From the NCBI GenBank assembly GCA_963971405.1, contig OZ020485.1, forward strand, positions 51,023,469 through 51,087,468: a DNA stretch of 64,000 bases. Direction: 5' to 3'. Numbering within the stretch: the first letter of the stretch is position 1; each line of letters opens with the position of its first letter. The stretch is from Psococerastis gibbosa (lineage: Eukaryota; Arthropoda; Insecta; Psocodea; Psocidae). A program made the position numbers and the translations under genes. Under the pieces are notes generated by a model. The model did not search any database. It was not told the origin of the DNA and was given only the letters and a program-made list of their open reading frames with translations. Positions 1 through 11,485 of the stretch are shown in pieces.

Positions 1-728
1 AACAGCTGGCTTGCTATTCACTGTTTCAATTCATTCCAGTCTGTCGTAGTGTGCTACACAAAAATTGTGCATTGTTGTGCGATCGGCTTCACACCAGCTT
101 CAAAAATCTTATAGCCTCTGGCTGCAATAGAAAAAGATGTCGGCCACTCGCGTGTGCGGAATCGTCTGCGTAATGTGTAGGCCTATACCGGGCCTGCGGG
201 TGCAGGTTCCCGCAAAGTATAGTAAGTTAGTAATCGTTCCTGTAGGAAAACGTAAAATTAATGTAGCTACCCACAAGTTGTTCGTTACTTTCACCCTCAA
301 CAGAGTTCAAGTTGACCACGTGACCGTACCTCATAGTCGGTGGGCGGTGGCTTCCCAGTCAACACAGTTTTCTGAGGATTCAATAATTAAAAACTCATGC
401 CTCAAATAGACGCCAAGCAATATACGCCATTTTTATTTCGAGTAAGTCCCGCGCAACAAGCACAATAAATCAAGAAAATATGGCGACATAATTCTCAAGT
501 AAGCTTTGGACTTATAGACCCTACCCCAACCTATTATCAGTTCATCACTTTTTAGCATCTCTCTCAGCCGCCATTTTCAGAAGCAGAAGTTACTGTAATT
601 TTCGCGTGCCGGTAGGACCAAAGGGAGCAAGAACGGTTAATTAGGCTAGGCCTACTCCTATACTAGGCTTTATTGTCAATTGATTGTTGCCAACAGCACA
701 ATTCAAAATTTGACGATTGATGCTATTA
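1..728. other. Unassigned sequence
   Basis: I see no gene here. A 90-codon open frame at 137-409 has no recognisable domain and no splice or promoter context. The stretch is somewhat richer in GC than its neighbours up to about 400. The octamer TAGGCCTA occurs at 178 and 647. Confidence 0.4.
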
Positions 729-731
729 TAA

Positions 732-893
732 GGTGCCCATTCCACATACGTACAACGTCAACGAAAAATTGAAAAATGACGTCAAAATGACGTAAATTGA
801 CGTGGTAGCAGAATTTTTAGTATGTCTTTAATGTCTGCTAAAACGTCATTTTTCAATTTTTCGTTGGCGTTGTACGTATATGGAATACCCCCC
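732..893 (+). mobile_element. Palindromic MITE, family A copy 1 (162 bp)
   Basis: A short element whose ends are inverted repeats: it starts GGTGCCCATTCCACATACG and ends with the near complement TATGGAATACCCCCC. The inverted arms extend about 50 bp inwards (ATTGAAAAATGACGT and its complement). It has no coding capacity. Flanks are TAA on the left and TTA on the right, which fits a 3-bp TWA-like target as in PIF/Harbinger elements, though the superfamily is not proven. A copy of the same length lies inverted at 48228-48389 and differs at about one base by eye, so the family moved recently. Confidence 0.85.
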
Positions 894-2408
894 TTATATA
901 AGTATATAACGTAGTCTGGCAGCGGCAGCCTCTATAGTCAGACAGATCGAAATCAAGTGCAGTTAAAACGTACGTGTGACATTGCACTTTACAAATCAAG
1001 CTCAAAGCAGCAAATTTGACATTGCAGACTGAAAGTGATTTCGACATGTCACTGCCAGCCTGAGAACTTGTAGTCAAAATCTCTCATTAGTGGGCATTGT
1101 AAGGAAGTGAGCGTGTGATTCGGGCAGCAACTTTGTCGTATAGGTCTGAGAGCGTTAAGCATTAAGCAAACTCTCCTCCAAATTGTACTTCTTTGTTTGT
1201 TTGTTTGTTTGATGATATTTACCGTAGCTGCTTTCTCTATTATGCTTCATTATTATCTTGACATTGACCCATTGAGATGGGCTATGTCCATTTCTGGCAC
1301 TGGCGGGTTAAATTAAGAAATGTGAAGGAAATGGAAATTAAGTCAGTACGTTGCGACTACACTAAGTTTAAATTATGTATAGGATATCGGCTGCAAAGAT
1401 TTTATGACAACTTTAAAATTGATGGTTGGCCGCAATGCAAAGGTACCTATTAAGGCACAAATTATCCATAATTTCTTCAAAAAATAATTTTTATACATAT
1501 CCAAATCTTTGTTTAGGAAAGCAACCTGTTTTGTTAATAAAGTCTTCGTCTGCAAATCTAAAATTTTTTGCTGTCAACCTCACTTTCTGACCTAGGCTAT
1601 TTTATCAAAAACAAATCCCCCATTGTTCGCCTGTACAATCAAAACGTTACTGATAGGCCTACATATATAAAAATGAGTACACAACCCCACTATTTCAGGC
1701 ATATTTTTTCAAAAAAAATCCCCCTACAGGCCTCCCGAACCCGAAAATATACCCCCCCCCCCATTCGAAAACTAATCGTTACGCCACTTCTGATGAGCGA
1801 TAATGCATTAATTAATTTTTTATTCAATTTGACTAACTACAAGTGAGCCCGTAGGGCCTTAGAGACACCGATAAGGACGATGTTGGTGAATTGTTGATAA
1901 TTATCTAACAAAAAGAAAGAAAACGATTTGATGGAATAAATTAAAGCCTATACCGGTAACGTGCCTTGGAAAGAGAATATAGAAGATGAATTAAATTCCC
2001 CACGGAATAGAAAAAACAGCTTCATCCGAGAAATTAAAAAGCCATTTTTGAAGCAACCCGCGCACAGCTCATTTGCTCAGAAGTTGACAAGAACAACTTC
2101 GTTTTTCTCGAGTCAAAAATCAAGTTATAAACCGTGGATATGTCTCTAGGCAGTCCGGACCATGGAATCTCTCTCGTGCAGTTGTGCATTTCCTTTCATG
2201 AATCATGGTGGTAACACTGCTGCCAGATTTACTCGTTTATAGCCGAGTATAAGTATTTATAAGCCCTTTGGCATCAGGACCCCCAGTAGGCTACTTGACA
2301 GTTGTAACAATGAAATATGATAGATAGGGTAGGTAGCTTACAGAACCCCCTTTTCAACCATCAAACTTAAATTGATAAGGAAAAATATTTGTTCCTTTAC
2401 TAAATAAC
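894..2408. other. Unassigned sequence with small repeats
   Basis: No gene seen. It holds a TTTG tetranucleotide run near 1193-1212, a trace of family D near 1478-1540 (the words TTCAAAAAATAATTTTT and AGCAACCTG), and at about 1605-1790 a minus-strand relic of a C-rich repeat whose end reads AGTGGCGTAACGAT on the minus strand. That relic matches sequence starting at 59615. Open frames here are short and lack domain signals. Confidence 0.4.
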
Positions 2409-2933
2409 GTTTCTTATATTGTTCGCCCAGAAAAGTTTGCAAATGTCCATGAAAATATCCCTTAATGCTTTACCAAGTCGGGGACAAGCCCCGCCTCTCC
2501 ATGTAAATTCCCAATGCTGCATTTTCAAATCACATAGAACTACTTTGCATGTGTTCGTATACACAAAATTTACGGGGGTTCCATTCCAAATTCAATGCAT
2601 TAAGGTCACAAGTGGACATTGCTTATTTTTTTAGCTAAAATTGTCGATCTGTTGCACTTTTTACGAATTCACGACTCCAATGTCAAAATTAAAATTTTCT
2701 GAATGTTAGTTAATTGTCTTCAACTACTGTAGCAACGTTAGTGAAACGGTTTTAGGATCATCATAGAACAAAATCAAAGCAATATTTATTGTTATAAATA
2801 TTATTAGTGATGCGTTTCTTGAATTTGAGAAATTTATAAAATTTTCATCTTACCATTCTGTGTTATAAAATGGATTACCTTGAAAGTAGACAGTTAATAT
2901 CGAAGTTAAGGGCATTCAGACCACAGAAAAGAG
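2409..2933 (+). repeat. Left terminal inverted repeat of the 2.4-4.1 kb transposon
   Basis: Pairs with 3608-4122 in inverse orientation with scattered mismatches and small indels. Its inner end contains an ATG at 2870 that opens the first coding piece, so the inverted repeat reaches into the coding region. Confidence 0.8.
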
Positions 2934-3635
2934 TGTTAAGTCTTACCAAAGGAAGCAGGCCTAGTAAGAGGAAGCAACTGAAGCAACATTTCCGCATGAA
3001 CCGTTTGGTAAGGCAAGCAAATTCACTATGATGATCTTAAACCTTTGCGAACTATTTAAGGAAGTTGAAAGTTATATTTAAGATATATATATGCAGAGTC
3101 TAGGAGTCCTTCGAGGTATAAAATCAACAAAAATATAAAGGAAAGAAGACGTCAAAAATACTACAATAATCTCGACGAATGTGATGAAAGTATGATAAGG
3201 AACCCCATAATTATGTATATTCATCCTAGGATGATTGCTGACTGTTAAGCTTGGACAGCCTGCGACAAGAAATATTAGAGCTTGATGGTCGTTACCAAAT
3301 GCCCAAGGAGAGGCTCCGCGTATTTATCACTAGGCGTCTTCATTTCAGGTAAAATAAAAAACACAACCAGTCGGTTAATTGAGCAGATTATTATAAATAC
3401 ACGCATCAGAAGTGCAGCAGAAACAAAGAAGTCACAATTTAAATGCTGTGCAGATTTAAGATGTTTGACAAAATACAACGTCTTGGTCGAGTCGCCACGC
3501 ACGCTTTCTTGGCGTTATAGGTATTTACAAGGAATCCGAAACGCCAGGTCTGAAGGAAATCGCATTGTATACCTTGACGAGACCCTTATTGGTGTGATAC
3601 ACAGAAACTCTATTCTGTGGCCTGAACGCTCTTAA
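2870..3635 (+). pseudogene. Truncated DDE (IS630/Tc1/mariner-type) transposase in exon-like pieces
   Basis: The transposase would bind the element ends and cut the DNA. What is seen: an ATG at 2870 opens 46 codons of very basic sequence (SRPSKRKQLKQHFRMNRL) that ends at TTG/GTAAGG (donor-like, 3008). A lysine/arginine-rich frame covers about 3099-3245. A frame with DSLRQEILELDGRYQMPKE at about 3250-3350 ends at CAG/GTAAAA. A frame at 3282-3635 ends in RNARSEGNRIVYLDET. The last motif is the block around the first catalytic aspartate of DDE_3-type transposases. The second and third catalytic residues are absent because the right inverted repeat starts there. Whether the pieces are spliced exons or frameshifted remains is my inference. 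Confidence 0.65.
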
Positions 3636-4122
3636 GTTAACTTTCTACTTTCAAGTTGATCCATTTTATAACACAGTATGGTAAGATGAAAATTTTATAA
3701 ATTTCTCAAATTCAAGAAACGCATAATATTTATAACAATAAATATTGCTTTGATTTTGTTCTATGATTATCCTAAAACCGTTTCACTAACTTTGCTACAG
3801 TAGTTGAAGACAATTAACTAACATTCAGAAAATTTTAATTTTAATTCTGACATTGGAGTCGTGAATTCGTAAAAAGTGCAACAGATCGACAATTTTAGCT
3901 AAAAAAAATTAGCAATGTCCATTTGTGACCTTAATGCATTAAATTTGGAATGGAACCCCCGTAAGTTTTGTGTATACAAACACATGCAAAACAGTTCTAT
4001 CTGATTTGAAAATGCAGCATAGGGAATTTACATGGAGAGGCGGGGCTTGTCCCCGACTTGGTAAAGCATTAAGGGATATTTTCATGTGCATTTGCACTTT
4101 TCTGGGCGAACAGTAGGAAACT
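3608..4122 (-). repeat. Right terminal inverted repeat of the 2.4-4.1 kb transposon
   Basis: Inverted copy of 2409-2933. It begins inside the transposase frame just after the YLDET motif, so the rest of the catalytic domain has been replaced by the arm. Confidence 0.8.
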
Positions 4123-5194
4123 GTTTTTTTTTAAGGGTATAAAATAAAATATTAAGATACGGTACTTTCAATGCAATAAAAGAAGTTTTGAAAAGTCAAG
4201 CAGCCTATTTCAATTGCAAAAATGAATAAAATTTTAAATTAAAAATCATAAAACATTAGGCCCATTATTATTCAATTTTTCGGCTACCCGTATATCATGT
4301 CGAAAATTTTCTTACGCGGGAGACCCCCGAGTCCCCTGCTTCCCGAAACATTGTCTGTATAATCCTATATAACATTTTGTGGTACTGTGCAAAAGTTGAC
4401 AATGCCTAAAAACTTAATATTTCCCAGTCACACTGATATTCTACTAATTTAATCCCTGTGGAGACCCCAAGGACTCGCCTAGTTGTTTCCCCTTAAGATA
4501 ATCCTGAATGGTATGCAGGGATTAGGGGAGGAGGGCCCCACACCACAGATGGTAAGGGATCGTAAAGCCTCATATTCAATGTTGGCCTATACAGACATTT
4601 AAATTTTCTTTGACTTCTAGAGATACCATGGCCCTGCTCCTACGTTCTTATGATATAATCATTCGTGAAGCAACAGCAAGACGTATAAGTAAACAATGTG
4701 GCCGGCAGCTGTCATGTTTAAAAGCACTAGCACGATTGCATAGTCAATTTTTTGTAGGAAGAATAGATCTAGAGAAAAATAAATAAAAAATAAGTCAAGT
4801 AAATAAATAAATATACCGTAGGTACTACTATAAGGAAAAGATTTGAAGGGGAAGTTTCCAGCATCTGTACGTAGGTACACATGCTCTGAGACGGTTCCCC
4901 CTGCTCACAGTCGAAAATCTGTTATCAGTATATATAGAAAGAAGCTCAAGGAGGAAACTCTGCATGTGTTGAGGGGTATAGAAAATAATATAAAATAAAA
5001 AGACTGTAGAATGGTGCAAGGATGGAGAGTTGGACTGATTTTTCGCAATACCGTATATTAAATTGGGGTCCTCAAAGTAGCTAAGCTTGAGTAATATGCC
5101 TTGAAGTGAACTTGAAGACTCGAAAATCCCTAATATGTACCTTCTCGTGGTGAAGATGAAAGATTGTATAGTGGCGATTGAAAGGGGACGGAGT
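4123..5194. other. Unassigned sequence
   Basis: No gene seen. A short segment near 4300-4350 (GGGAGACCCCCGAGTCCCC) resembles the inside of the hAT-like family at 50405-50681 and may be a decayed fragment of it. The rest is AT-rich. Confidence 0.35.
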
Positions 5195-5540
5195 CTGAGT
5201 CGGGTTAAGCGTAAAATAGAAGTGGTGCTACACAAGAATTGTGAAAATTCCATGGAGAGACCACGTAACCAACGAAGAAGTGCTCCATAGAATAAACGAA
5301 AGGGGAGCTATTATGGCCACCATTTCAACAAGAAAAGGCAAATGGATGGGGCATATTCTGAGACACCTCAACAACACAGACAACTCAAGAGTACCTATGA
5401 GGATGTCATGAAGAACCTACAGGGTGCGACACCTACAAAGGACTAAAAAGGACCGCACAAGACAGTACAAGAGTGGAGAACAAGACTACAACATTCGCTG
5501 CAAACCAATCAATAGATTGTAACTCAAGAAGAAGAAAGCG
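5195..5540 (+). pseudogene. LINE 3' end: C-terminal ORF2 fragment
   Basis: Remnant of the C-terminus of a non-LTR retrotransposon reverse transcriptase protein. The translation reads IPWRDHVTNEEVLHRI and then RKGKWMGHILRHL, the block that follows the RT domain in many arthropod LINEs (consensus roughly W-x-D-x-VTNEEVL...GHI-x-RH). After about 5400 the frame is broken by stops. The end has CCAATCAATAGATTGTAAC and then a GAAGAA-type tail at 5525-5537, as expected for a LINE 3' end. The piece at 13041-13450 ends with the same words, so both belong to one family. It is 5'-truncated and not functional. Confidence 0.7.
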
Positions 5541-5679
5541 TAAAACAGTCTTTTCTATTCATGGCACTCTTTTGCCCTGGGGTTGAGAAACGGGCCCCCG
5601 AATGTGGAGAGACAAAGGCGTAAGTATGCAGAACGCAGCGGGAAACCACTGCATTACAATTCCCTATAATATGATCATT

Positions 5680-5745
5680 AAGACTATGTAGCCTACCATT
5701 GTTATGATGATCGCTCGACAGAGGAGGCATTACTAGAAGTAGGGG
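5680..5745 (+). pseudogene. Tiny LINE 3' fragment
   Basis: The words TATGATGATCGCTCGACAG and GAGGAGGCATTACTAGAAG match the 3' ends at 9130-9430 (complement) and 27690-27875, where the translation ends in IAMMIA-like sequence and then a GAAGAA tail. Only about 60 bp remain. Confidence 0.45.
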
Positions 5746-6745
5746 GGGGGGGGCACCTCCCTGGATTTTCTGTTTGGGCGAATTTTGGGATTTTCGGCTC
5801 ACTCTTACACATTTACAACTAGTCCATGGTTCGAATCGCTACCAAACTCTGGATGATTGGTTTGAATTTGATAACATACCGGATTGATCACACCTCGATA
5901 GCTTATACTCCTGAAAATTGTAGCCTATTTCGAGCCCACTGTATTGTCTCATATATGAAACCTACGCATAGGCTATATATCGTATATAAGACTATGAAAA
6001 GAAAAGAACAAAGAATAATAATAGTGTGCAGAACAAGCAAAAACATCTAAAAGGTAAATTAACCAGTTCACGTTCACCCGAGGGAAAATAATATGAAAAT
6101 CAGGCAAGATGGAACATCACAGATTGCTAAAGAAAGCATAAAAAGGAAGTAAAGGGGAAACAACGTATACTGGTGACGCGCAACGGTAAGGGATGGAACC
6201 CACCCCTTCCAGCTTTACCCAATAACTCGAGCACTATATACTTCACCACATCTCCCGATGAACTAAGCTATAAGTCGACAGCAATGCAATATCCACCTAT
6301 CCTATTACTGCTTGAAAACTCGCAATTATGCATACTGTACGTACCCATATTTTCTCTTATTGTGTAATTTTTCCACGGGAAACGTGCCATCAGCAGGTGG
6401 GCCCAGGTTTCAAATATGTCTTTGGCGCGTTCGAATGTCTCGTCTATCCTATATACACTCGTGTATAATATATATATATGTATCCATTATTCTATATACA
6501 TAGAACTCTATGTATACTGATGTTACTATAGCGTTCATAACTCATAAGCACAGTAACCGCATTTCATCAATATTATTGATCTCTTTCAGTCTTTCCTACA
6601 GACATCTCTCATACCGGCTATATACAATATGCATATTCCCATATAATTCAGAAATCATTTTCCGCAATGTTTTGATTGCTTGCTGGCCATACAAGTATTT
6701 TCCTATAGCCTATGAAAGAAGTATTGGAAATAGTTTGTGACGCAC
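5746..6745. other. Unassigned sequence
   Basis: No gene or recognisable repeat. A TATA-rich patch lies near 6440-6500, and a G run (10 or so) near 5741-5751. Open frames are short and look random. Confidence 0.35.
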
Positions 6746-6919
6746 CTGGAGTACTCGTATCCTAAGCACGACAGCGAACGGGTATCTGCGTATCCTGTAG
6801 TCCTCGCTATAGGCCGCGTCGCAGTCTTTGCTGGGTGTGGAGGAGGCCTCCGCCACAGCAGCGGACACTGTCGAGACCGCCACAGCCGCTGTAGAGTCCC
6901 TCCGATCCATGCTGGCTGC
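6746..6919 (-). CDS. Candidate host first coding exon (55 codons), product unknown
   Basis: On the minus strand a pyrimidine-rich tract (TTTTTCTGTTTTCTTCAG) ends at 6920, an excellent 3' splice site. Nine bases later an ATG at 6910 opens exactly 55 codons that end at CTCCAG/GTGCGT, a good donor at 6745, in phase 0. The peptide starts MDRRDSTAAVAV, is rich in Ala, Ser and Thr, then has DAAYSEDYRIRRYPF and a hydrophobic/basic stretch. GC content is clearly above the surroundings, as expected for host coding sequence. I recognise no domain; the start resembles a disordered N-terminus. The exon at 63192-63300, same strand, could be the upstream 5' UTR exon. It might also be chance, since a single short exon cannot be proven from one sequence. 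Confidence 0.5.
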
Positions 6920-6921
6920 CT

Positions 6922-9127
6922 GAAGAAAACAGAAAAACCATCATGACAGGCCATCCGTACAGTTCTGACAGTTTTGTAGGATTTTTACGCGCAGCCACGG
7001 AGTAAGGGTAAATAATTGCTGCAATGTTAAAAACCATATAAATATATTAACTGCAGCGGCGGGAGCCATATTATACTTGTATATGCCTTACGAGGCACCC
7101 GTTAACCATATAAGCCTACTATCAGAGATAAGTACCAACGCAAAAAATTATCGACGTCTTACACATTGCAGCATAGCAGAACGGATACCTGGACCCGGTC
7201 AAAAACTATGTACTTAGCTTGTGCAGGCTATTTTCCCCGCCAAATTGCGTACCTACTTATCTTGTGCAGGCTACACTAGCAGCCATATTGATAATGGTCT
7301 CCAGCCACGGGACGCTAAAAACACTGTTTAAGTAAATAAATGAAAATAGAAACACCTCGAACAATGTAACCCACGGACGGAGTGCTTAGCTGGGAAAGTT
7401 TTGACGGGGGCGAAACCGCGCGTAGACTGCGAGTTTGCCAGGTTTTGTACCATTTCCCTTTTGCTCCGATTAAAAATTTCTCAGTGAATGACCGGCTATC
7501 CGTGTGTACCGGGCCTTATGAGAACACCATCCATAGTGGAGTTTAAATGCTCCCAAATTATCCACTAACCTATTAGGTACCTATACCTGTTACTTATTAT
7601 ATCATAGGCCTACAGTGAATGTCTCGTAGATAATTGTTTTGTCTAGTAAAATTATTTATGCTGCGTTGTGTATGTCTCTATAACCCGACAATGTTCGATG
7701 GGCTAATGCCGAAACCAGTGGTTTTCAGTAAATTTTAGTAATATACAGTTTGAATTCTCAATAATTCTCCAAATCGCCGATTATCTGAATTGCTTTCAGA
7801 CCATCAAATTTGTCCAAATATAATCAGAATATCTTACTATTCGGTTATCCGGTTTTAATTGATTAGGTTAATTAGAGTTGTACAGCACATGAAAAAGTAG
7901 GTAGTATGCCAATTTTACCCGAAATAAGACCGCCATAAAATATTCTTGTTGCTGTTGTAACAAATTCTGCAGAAATAAGAATATGCAACTATGTAAAGAC
8001 ACCAATTTAGTCTCAGTGAGAATAATAATGGTGGATAGCTCTTTGCGGAGAGATTACCATAAAGTGTCGGGAGATGAGAGAATCATGGGGCAAGGCAGTC
8101 TGCAAATATTACCGCGAGACAAAAGAGTATTCAATATGGTACCGTCAATGTACGAACATCGTCGTATTCCCCACGACGCGACGCACGTGCTTAATTCCCG
8201 TATTTTGTGTCTCTTACAATAAGATTTGGTCGCCACTGACACTATATATCATTGTATTGTTCAATTTAGAGGGAGAATCTCCTCACCCCAATTCCCAATT
8301 CAATATTGTCATTGTGTCAATGCTGATTTAGCAACCTGTTTTGAAATGGCAGCCCTGTGTATTAAGTTCCTGGTGATGGCCTTTTGCTGTTGTATATTGT
8401 TGTAATGGTCTAAGATCTGGCATTAGTATCGGTTATTCGAATGTGACAATTGTAGAACCTCATAATTAATTATATACTGAATGACAAATTTGTGTATCGG
8501 TTGCCTATCAAAATCGCGTACTGGCTAGGTTAAAAAAAAATAGTTCTTCGGCAAATTTCTTTTAGTAAAATTATTCACAAAACTCAAATATTAGGCTAAC
8601 TGATAGAAAGTGACTCAAGGAAGTAAAAAAATGTATGTTGCGTACTTTCTTCTGCGGCCAACTGTGGAGTAGCCGGGGCCAAAGGTGCGGCTGAACAATG
8701 GTAGCCTGTATCCTTAAAAATAATCCGGCCAATGCAGGTTGTACGAGGCGAACGACGACTAACTCCCAGGGCGCGTTCCCCATTTGCAGGCATTGGGATT
8801 TTTTTTTTTCACTTAAATGTTCCTCATGGCATTTTATAACTAAATGACAAGGCCTACATATACCTATGTAGGTCTAAAAAATCCGACCGGTGGATCTTTA
8901 CTTAATTCAGGGTCAAAGTCCATAATCGTCCCCCTTTTTAAAACATTAACGTGCTTCTTCTCAAAAAATATTTCAGGTGTAGGCTATACTGTACGTTGAT
9001 GAACATTTAATTATCTGTCGGCTGATAGTGATATGTATACAATATTGCCATCCGCCAACATTCAAACTGAAATCTATAAATTGACCATAAATTTGATGGT
9101 TAGGCTATATATTTTTTCGATTTTCAT
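6922..9127. other. Unassigned sequence
   Basis: No gene recognised. A GC-richer patch at 8640-8790 carries two overlapping minus-strand open frames of 65-70 codons. It is bounded by a poly-A-like run at about 8797-8810 (seen on the minus strand), so it could be a decayed retrocopy, but I cannot place it in a family. Confidence 0.35.
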
Positions 9128-9129
9128 TT

Positions 9130-9430
9130 AAACTTGGCACATCGATTCATCTTCTTCTTCTTCTTTAAATGCCTCTTCTATCGAAGATTGGGGATCATCA
9201 TGGCAATGTGGACATTGGGAACTGCTGCTCTGAAAAGAGAAGTCGTACTCTTGCCAACCACTATATCGTAGGATGTTCTTCGTCTGCTGGGAGCCCTCTG
9301 TCCTTCTGTCTTCCCTTGGATTATTCCATGGAGAAGGCGATACTTTTCGTTCCTCATCATCATGGCCGAAGTATGGTAGTAGTCTCTGTTTCTTAACGGT
9401 CAGCAGCAGCTCATCGGCATCTGTATCCAT
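9130..9430 (-). pseudogene. LINE 3' end: ORF2 C-terminus with a frameshift
   Basis: On the minus strand the frame reads LLLTVKKQRLLPYFGH, then shifts and continues MMRNEKYRLLHGIIQGK, RRRTS and KSTTSLFRAAV, ending IAMMIPNLR. This is the end of a LINE reverse transcriptase protein of a type common in arthropods (GH-x-MR...LL-x-x-I-x-G-K...RRRTSW...LFRAAV-x-KV-x-IA-x-MIANLR). Just past the stop is a (GAA)n run at about 9150-9164, the usual tail. A second copy of the same family is at 27690-27875. The copy is 5'-truncated and broken by at least one frameshift. Confidence 0.7.
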
Positions 9431-10246
9431 TTGCCTCTGGACCTCAGGATTAGGGACACGATCACTATGCCAATAGCCATTGACTAAAAGTGCGGCAGTC
9501 CACGAACCAAGTTCCTCGTTATAAAGTGCAGACTGTAAGGATACTCATTGTTATATACTGTATATATTTGGGATGTCATAGTTATGGGAAGCAACAAGTC
9601 TGCCCTCCTTCCAACCACCGGTGAAGGTAGAGGTACCCAATTAAGGGCGGTTCCCAGCATCAGCACCTGAAAAGTCTCGGTTAGGAACACTCCACGGCAC
9701 CATCATGCATTGGATCGGATACTTCTCAAACCTTAGCAATTCAGACCTGACGGAAATTCATTCCTTTTATGTCTCGGACCTCAATCTTTATACAGTCCAA
9801 TTGGACTACCACCATGTACCGCCATCATAGCACTATCATCATGTTAAATCATTGTTAGACATGAAACGGTATAAACTGGTTGGTTGCACGCGCGTTCATA
9901 GAATCTAATAAGGGTAGGATATTAGTAGGGAGGCATTTTAATTAACCCGCAGCAGGGCGAGGGATGCATCAAAGTGGAGAGGAGGGGGGGGGGGGAGAGT
10001 GCTGCAAGAAAATATGATGGGAAGTAATTAGCCTATCACCCTACCTTATTATAGCCTATCTCCCCGCTCCCCGCCCAATTACTAATGCCTGCTGTCTGAA
10101 CCATGTCAATCACGCCGCGCTGCTGCATCGGCAAAACGTCAATTCCTGCGGCAATTCAAAAACTTTAAATTAACGTCGACAATAGCCTCAACTAGTTGCA
10201 AGTAGAAGGTTCTTACTCCTCCAATACATTAGCAAATGTATGCTGT
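9431..10246. other. Unassigned sequence with one shared repeat and a G run
   Basis: No gene seen. Positions 9656-9712 resemble 21003-21066 (listed separately). A run of 12 or so G lies at about 9978-9995 in purine-rich sequence. Confidence 0.4.
9656..9712 (+). repeat. Short interspersed repeat, copy 1
   Basis: CGGTTCCCAGCATCAGC and CACCTGAAAAGTCTCGGT, followed by a CGGCACCATCATGC-like word, recur in the same order at 21003-21066. About 80% similar by eye. Family unknown. Confidence 0.55.
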
Positions 10247-10472
10247 CAGAGCCTTAGGGCTTAGCTCCAACTTACTCATATTTTCAGCATTCAATATTCT
10301 GATGTCTGGTTACGCCACTGCCGTTGCATTTGGCTAGCTCAGTGCTGCATAAGCGACACTAGGCTTTCCTAAGAATGAGCATGCAGCAGCCGTCTGGCCC
10401 GACGTCAGACAGCCTATTGGCAACCGAGGTATTAAAATATGAGTAAGTTGGAGCTAAGGCTCTGACAGACTG
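10247..10472. repeat. Foldback element, ~226 bp
   Basis: The left arm GTCAGAGCC...AGCTCCAACTTACTCATATTTT (10247-10288, with a small insertion) is repeated as its complement at 10435-10472 (AAAATATGAGTAAGTTGGAG...GGCTCTGAC). The inside has no coding capacity and holds a GGTTACGCCACTG word at about 10311-10323 that is also found at the ends of hAT-like repeats, so this may be two elements nested together. Confidence 0.65.
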
Positions 10473-10804
10473 ACAATGCTGTGTATACCAGCACCACACA
10501 TGGCGCCCCCCCCCCTACCTTTATGGGTGATATGATTTGAAAATTCAACGTAATATTAGACCTTTTAGCGTATTATTAAGTAAGATATTCGCGCAAAAGA
10601 AAAAGAAAAACATTATCTTTCTTTCATATAAAATGTCTTTGATAAGACCATCCATGGCCCAATTCACTTATACAGTTTCTACTGTGGCAGTACTCCGTCA
10701 TAGACAAAAGATGAGAGCAAGAAATAGATACAGCGCAGCCCTGCTTTAATATTATAGCCTATTTATAGGTGTCCACCTCAATATATTAAAATCCCCTTCA
10801 AATT
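10473..10804. other. Unassigned sequence
   Basis: Contains a C run near 10507-10516 and nothing recognisable. A 70-codon open frame at 10537 shows no domain. Confidence 0.35.
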
Positions 10805-11485
10805 AAATGGCATATTCGGCAACGCATTCTGGAATGCATTGTAACAGTAGTAACAATGGCAGAGCACGCAATGTATTGGAGCGTGAATTTTCTATAATTT
10901 TTTCAAAAGTGATTATTTTTTGCACAGAACCAAACATTTTTTGGGGAAGCAATCTGATTTTTATCTATTGGTCACCTAAAACGTACCTGAAGGTAGAAAT
11001 CATAGATGGAAAGGTTCCACAGAAAAATTATTTTTTTTAGTCATTTTTCATGAAAATTGACTTATTTTTATTTTTTTACCCCCAGAAGCAAACTATCAAG
11101 GTGCAAGCGACCCACCGCATTTTGTTAACATCAATGACGACTACAATATATGCGAATTTAAAAGAAATCGTTGGAGCCGTTTTGGTGAAAAAAATTTTTG
11201 GACGTTTTTTTGGAGTTTTTTGATAATAAAACCCCCAAAATTGAGATACCCCAAATTAAAAAATTGGTCCCGAGGTATGATTTTTATGAACCCACATGCC
11301 GAATTCCATAAAAATCACTGTGTAGTTTGCCCACAAATCGACAGACAGACCGACAGACAGACATTTCGTAAAAACCCCTTTTTGGGTTCTTGGGACCTCA
11401 AAACGTGTAATACGGTTGAAATCTCGGAAACGAAAATTTTGACCATCACAAAGCTTTCCTAATACTACGTATAAATTGGAAAGCA
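10805..11485 (+). repeat. Family D interspersed repeat, copy 1 (partial)
   Basis: Family D is a common non-coding repeat here. Landmarks in order: GCACGCAATG, a T-rich segment, ACCTGAAGGTAGAAATCAT, AAGAAATCGTTGGAGCCGTTTT, an (ACAG)n run (11341-11360), CATTTCGTAAAAAC, TTGAAATCTCGGAA, and the end CTACGTATAAATTGGAAAGC (11465-11484). This copy lacks the AACCGGTCCGAG end module. Open frames across the ACAG run give CLSV/CQTD-type repeats and are not genes. Confidence 0.8.

Larger units (their letters stand above)
2409..4122 (+). mobile_element. DNA transposon derivative with ~500-bp terminal inverted repeats
   Basis: Two long arms, 2409-2933 and 3608-4122, are inverted copies of each other. For example, GTCGGGGACAAGCCCCGCC on the left reads as its complement on the right, and both carry the complementary GAATTCACGAC/GTCGTGAATTC words. 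Between them lies about 670 bp containing split coding pieces that end in a DDE transposase motif. The arms look about 90% identical by eye. The left outer end reads GTTTCTTATATTGTTCGCCC. No clear target duplication was found. The element is best read as an internally deleted transposon of the IS630/Tc1/mariner group. Confidence 0.8.

Noticed and set aside
3275..3502. Minus-strand 75-codon frame opposite the transposase relic
   Set aside because: Shadow of the plus-strand coding piece that carries the DDE motif.
4828..5253. 141-codon minus-strand frame as a gene
   Set aside because: Its end overlaps the sense-strand LINE remnant and the rest lacks any recognisable motif; likely chance.
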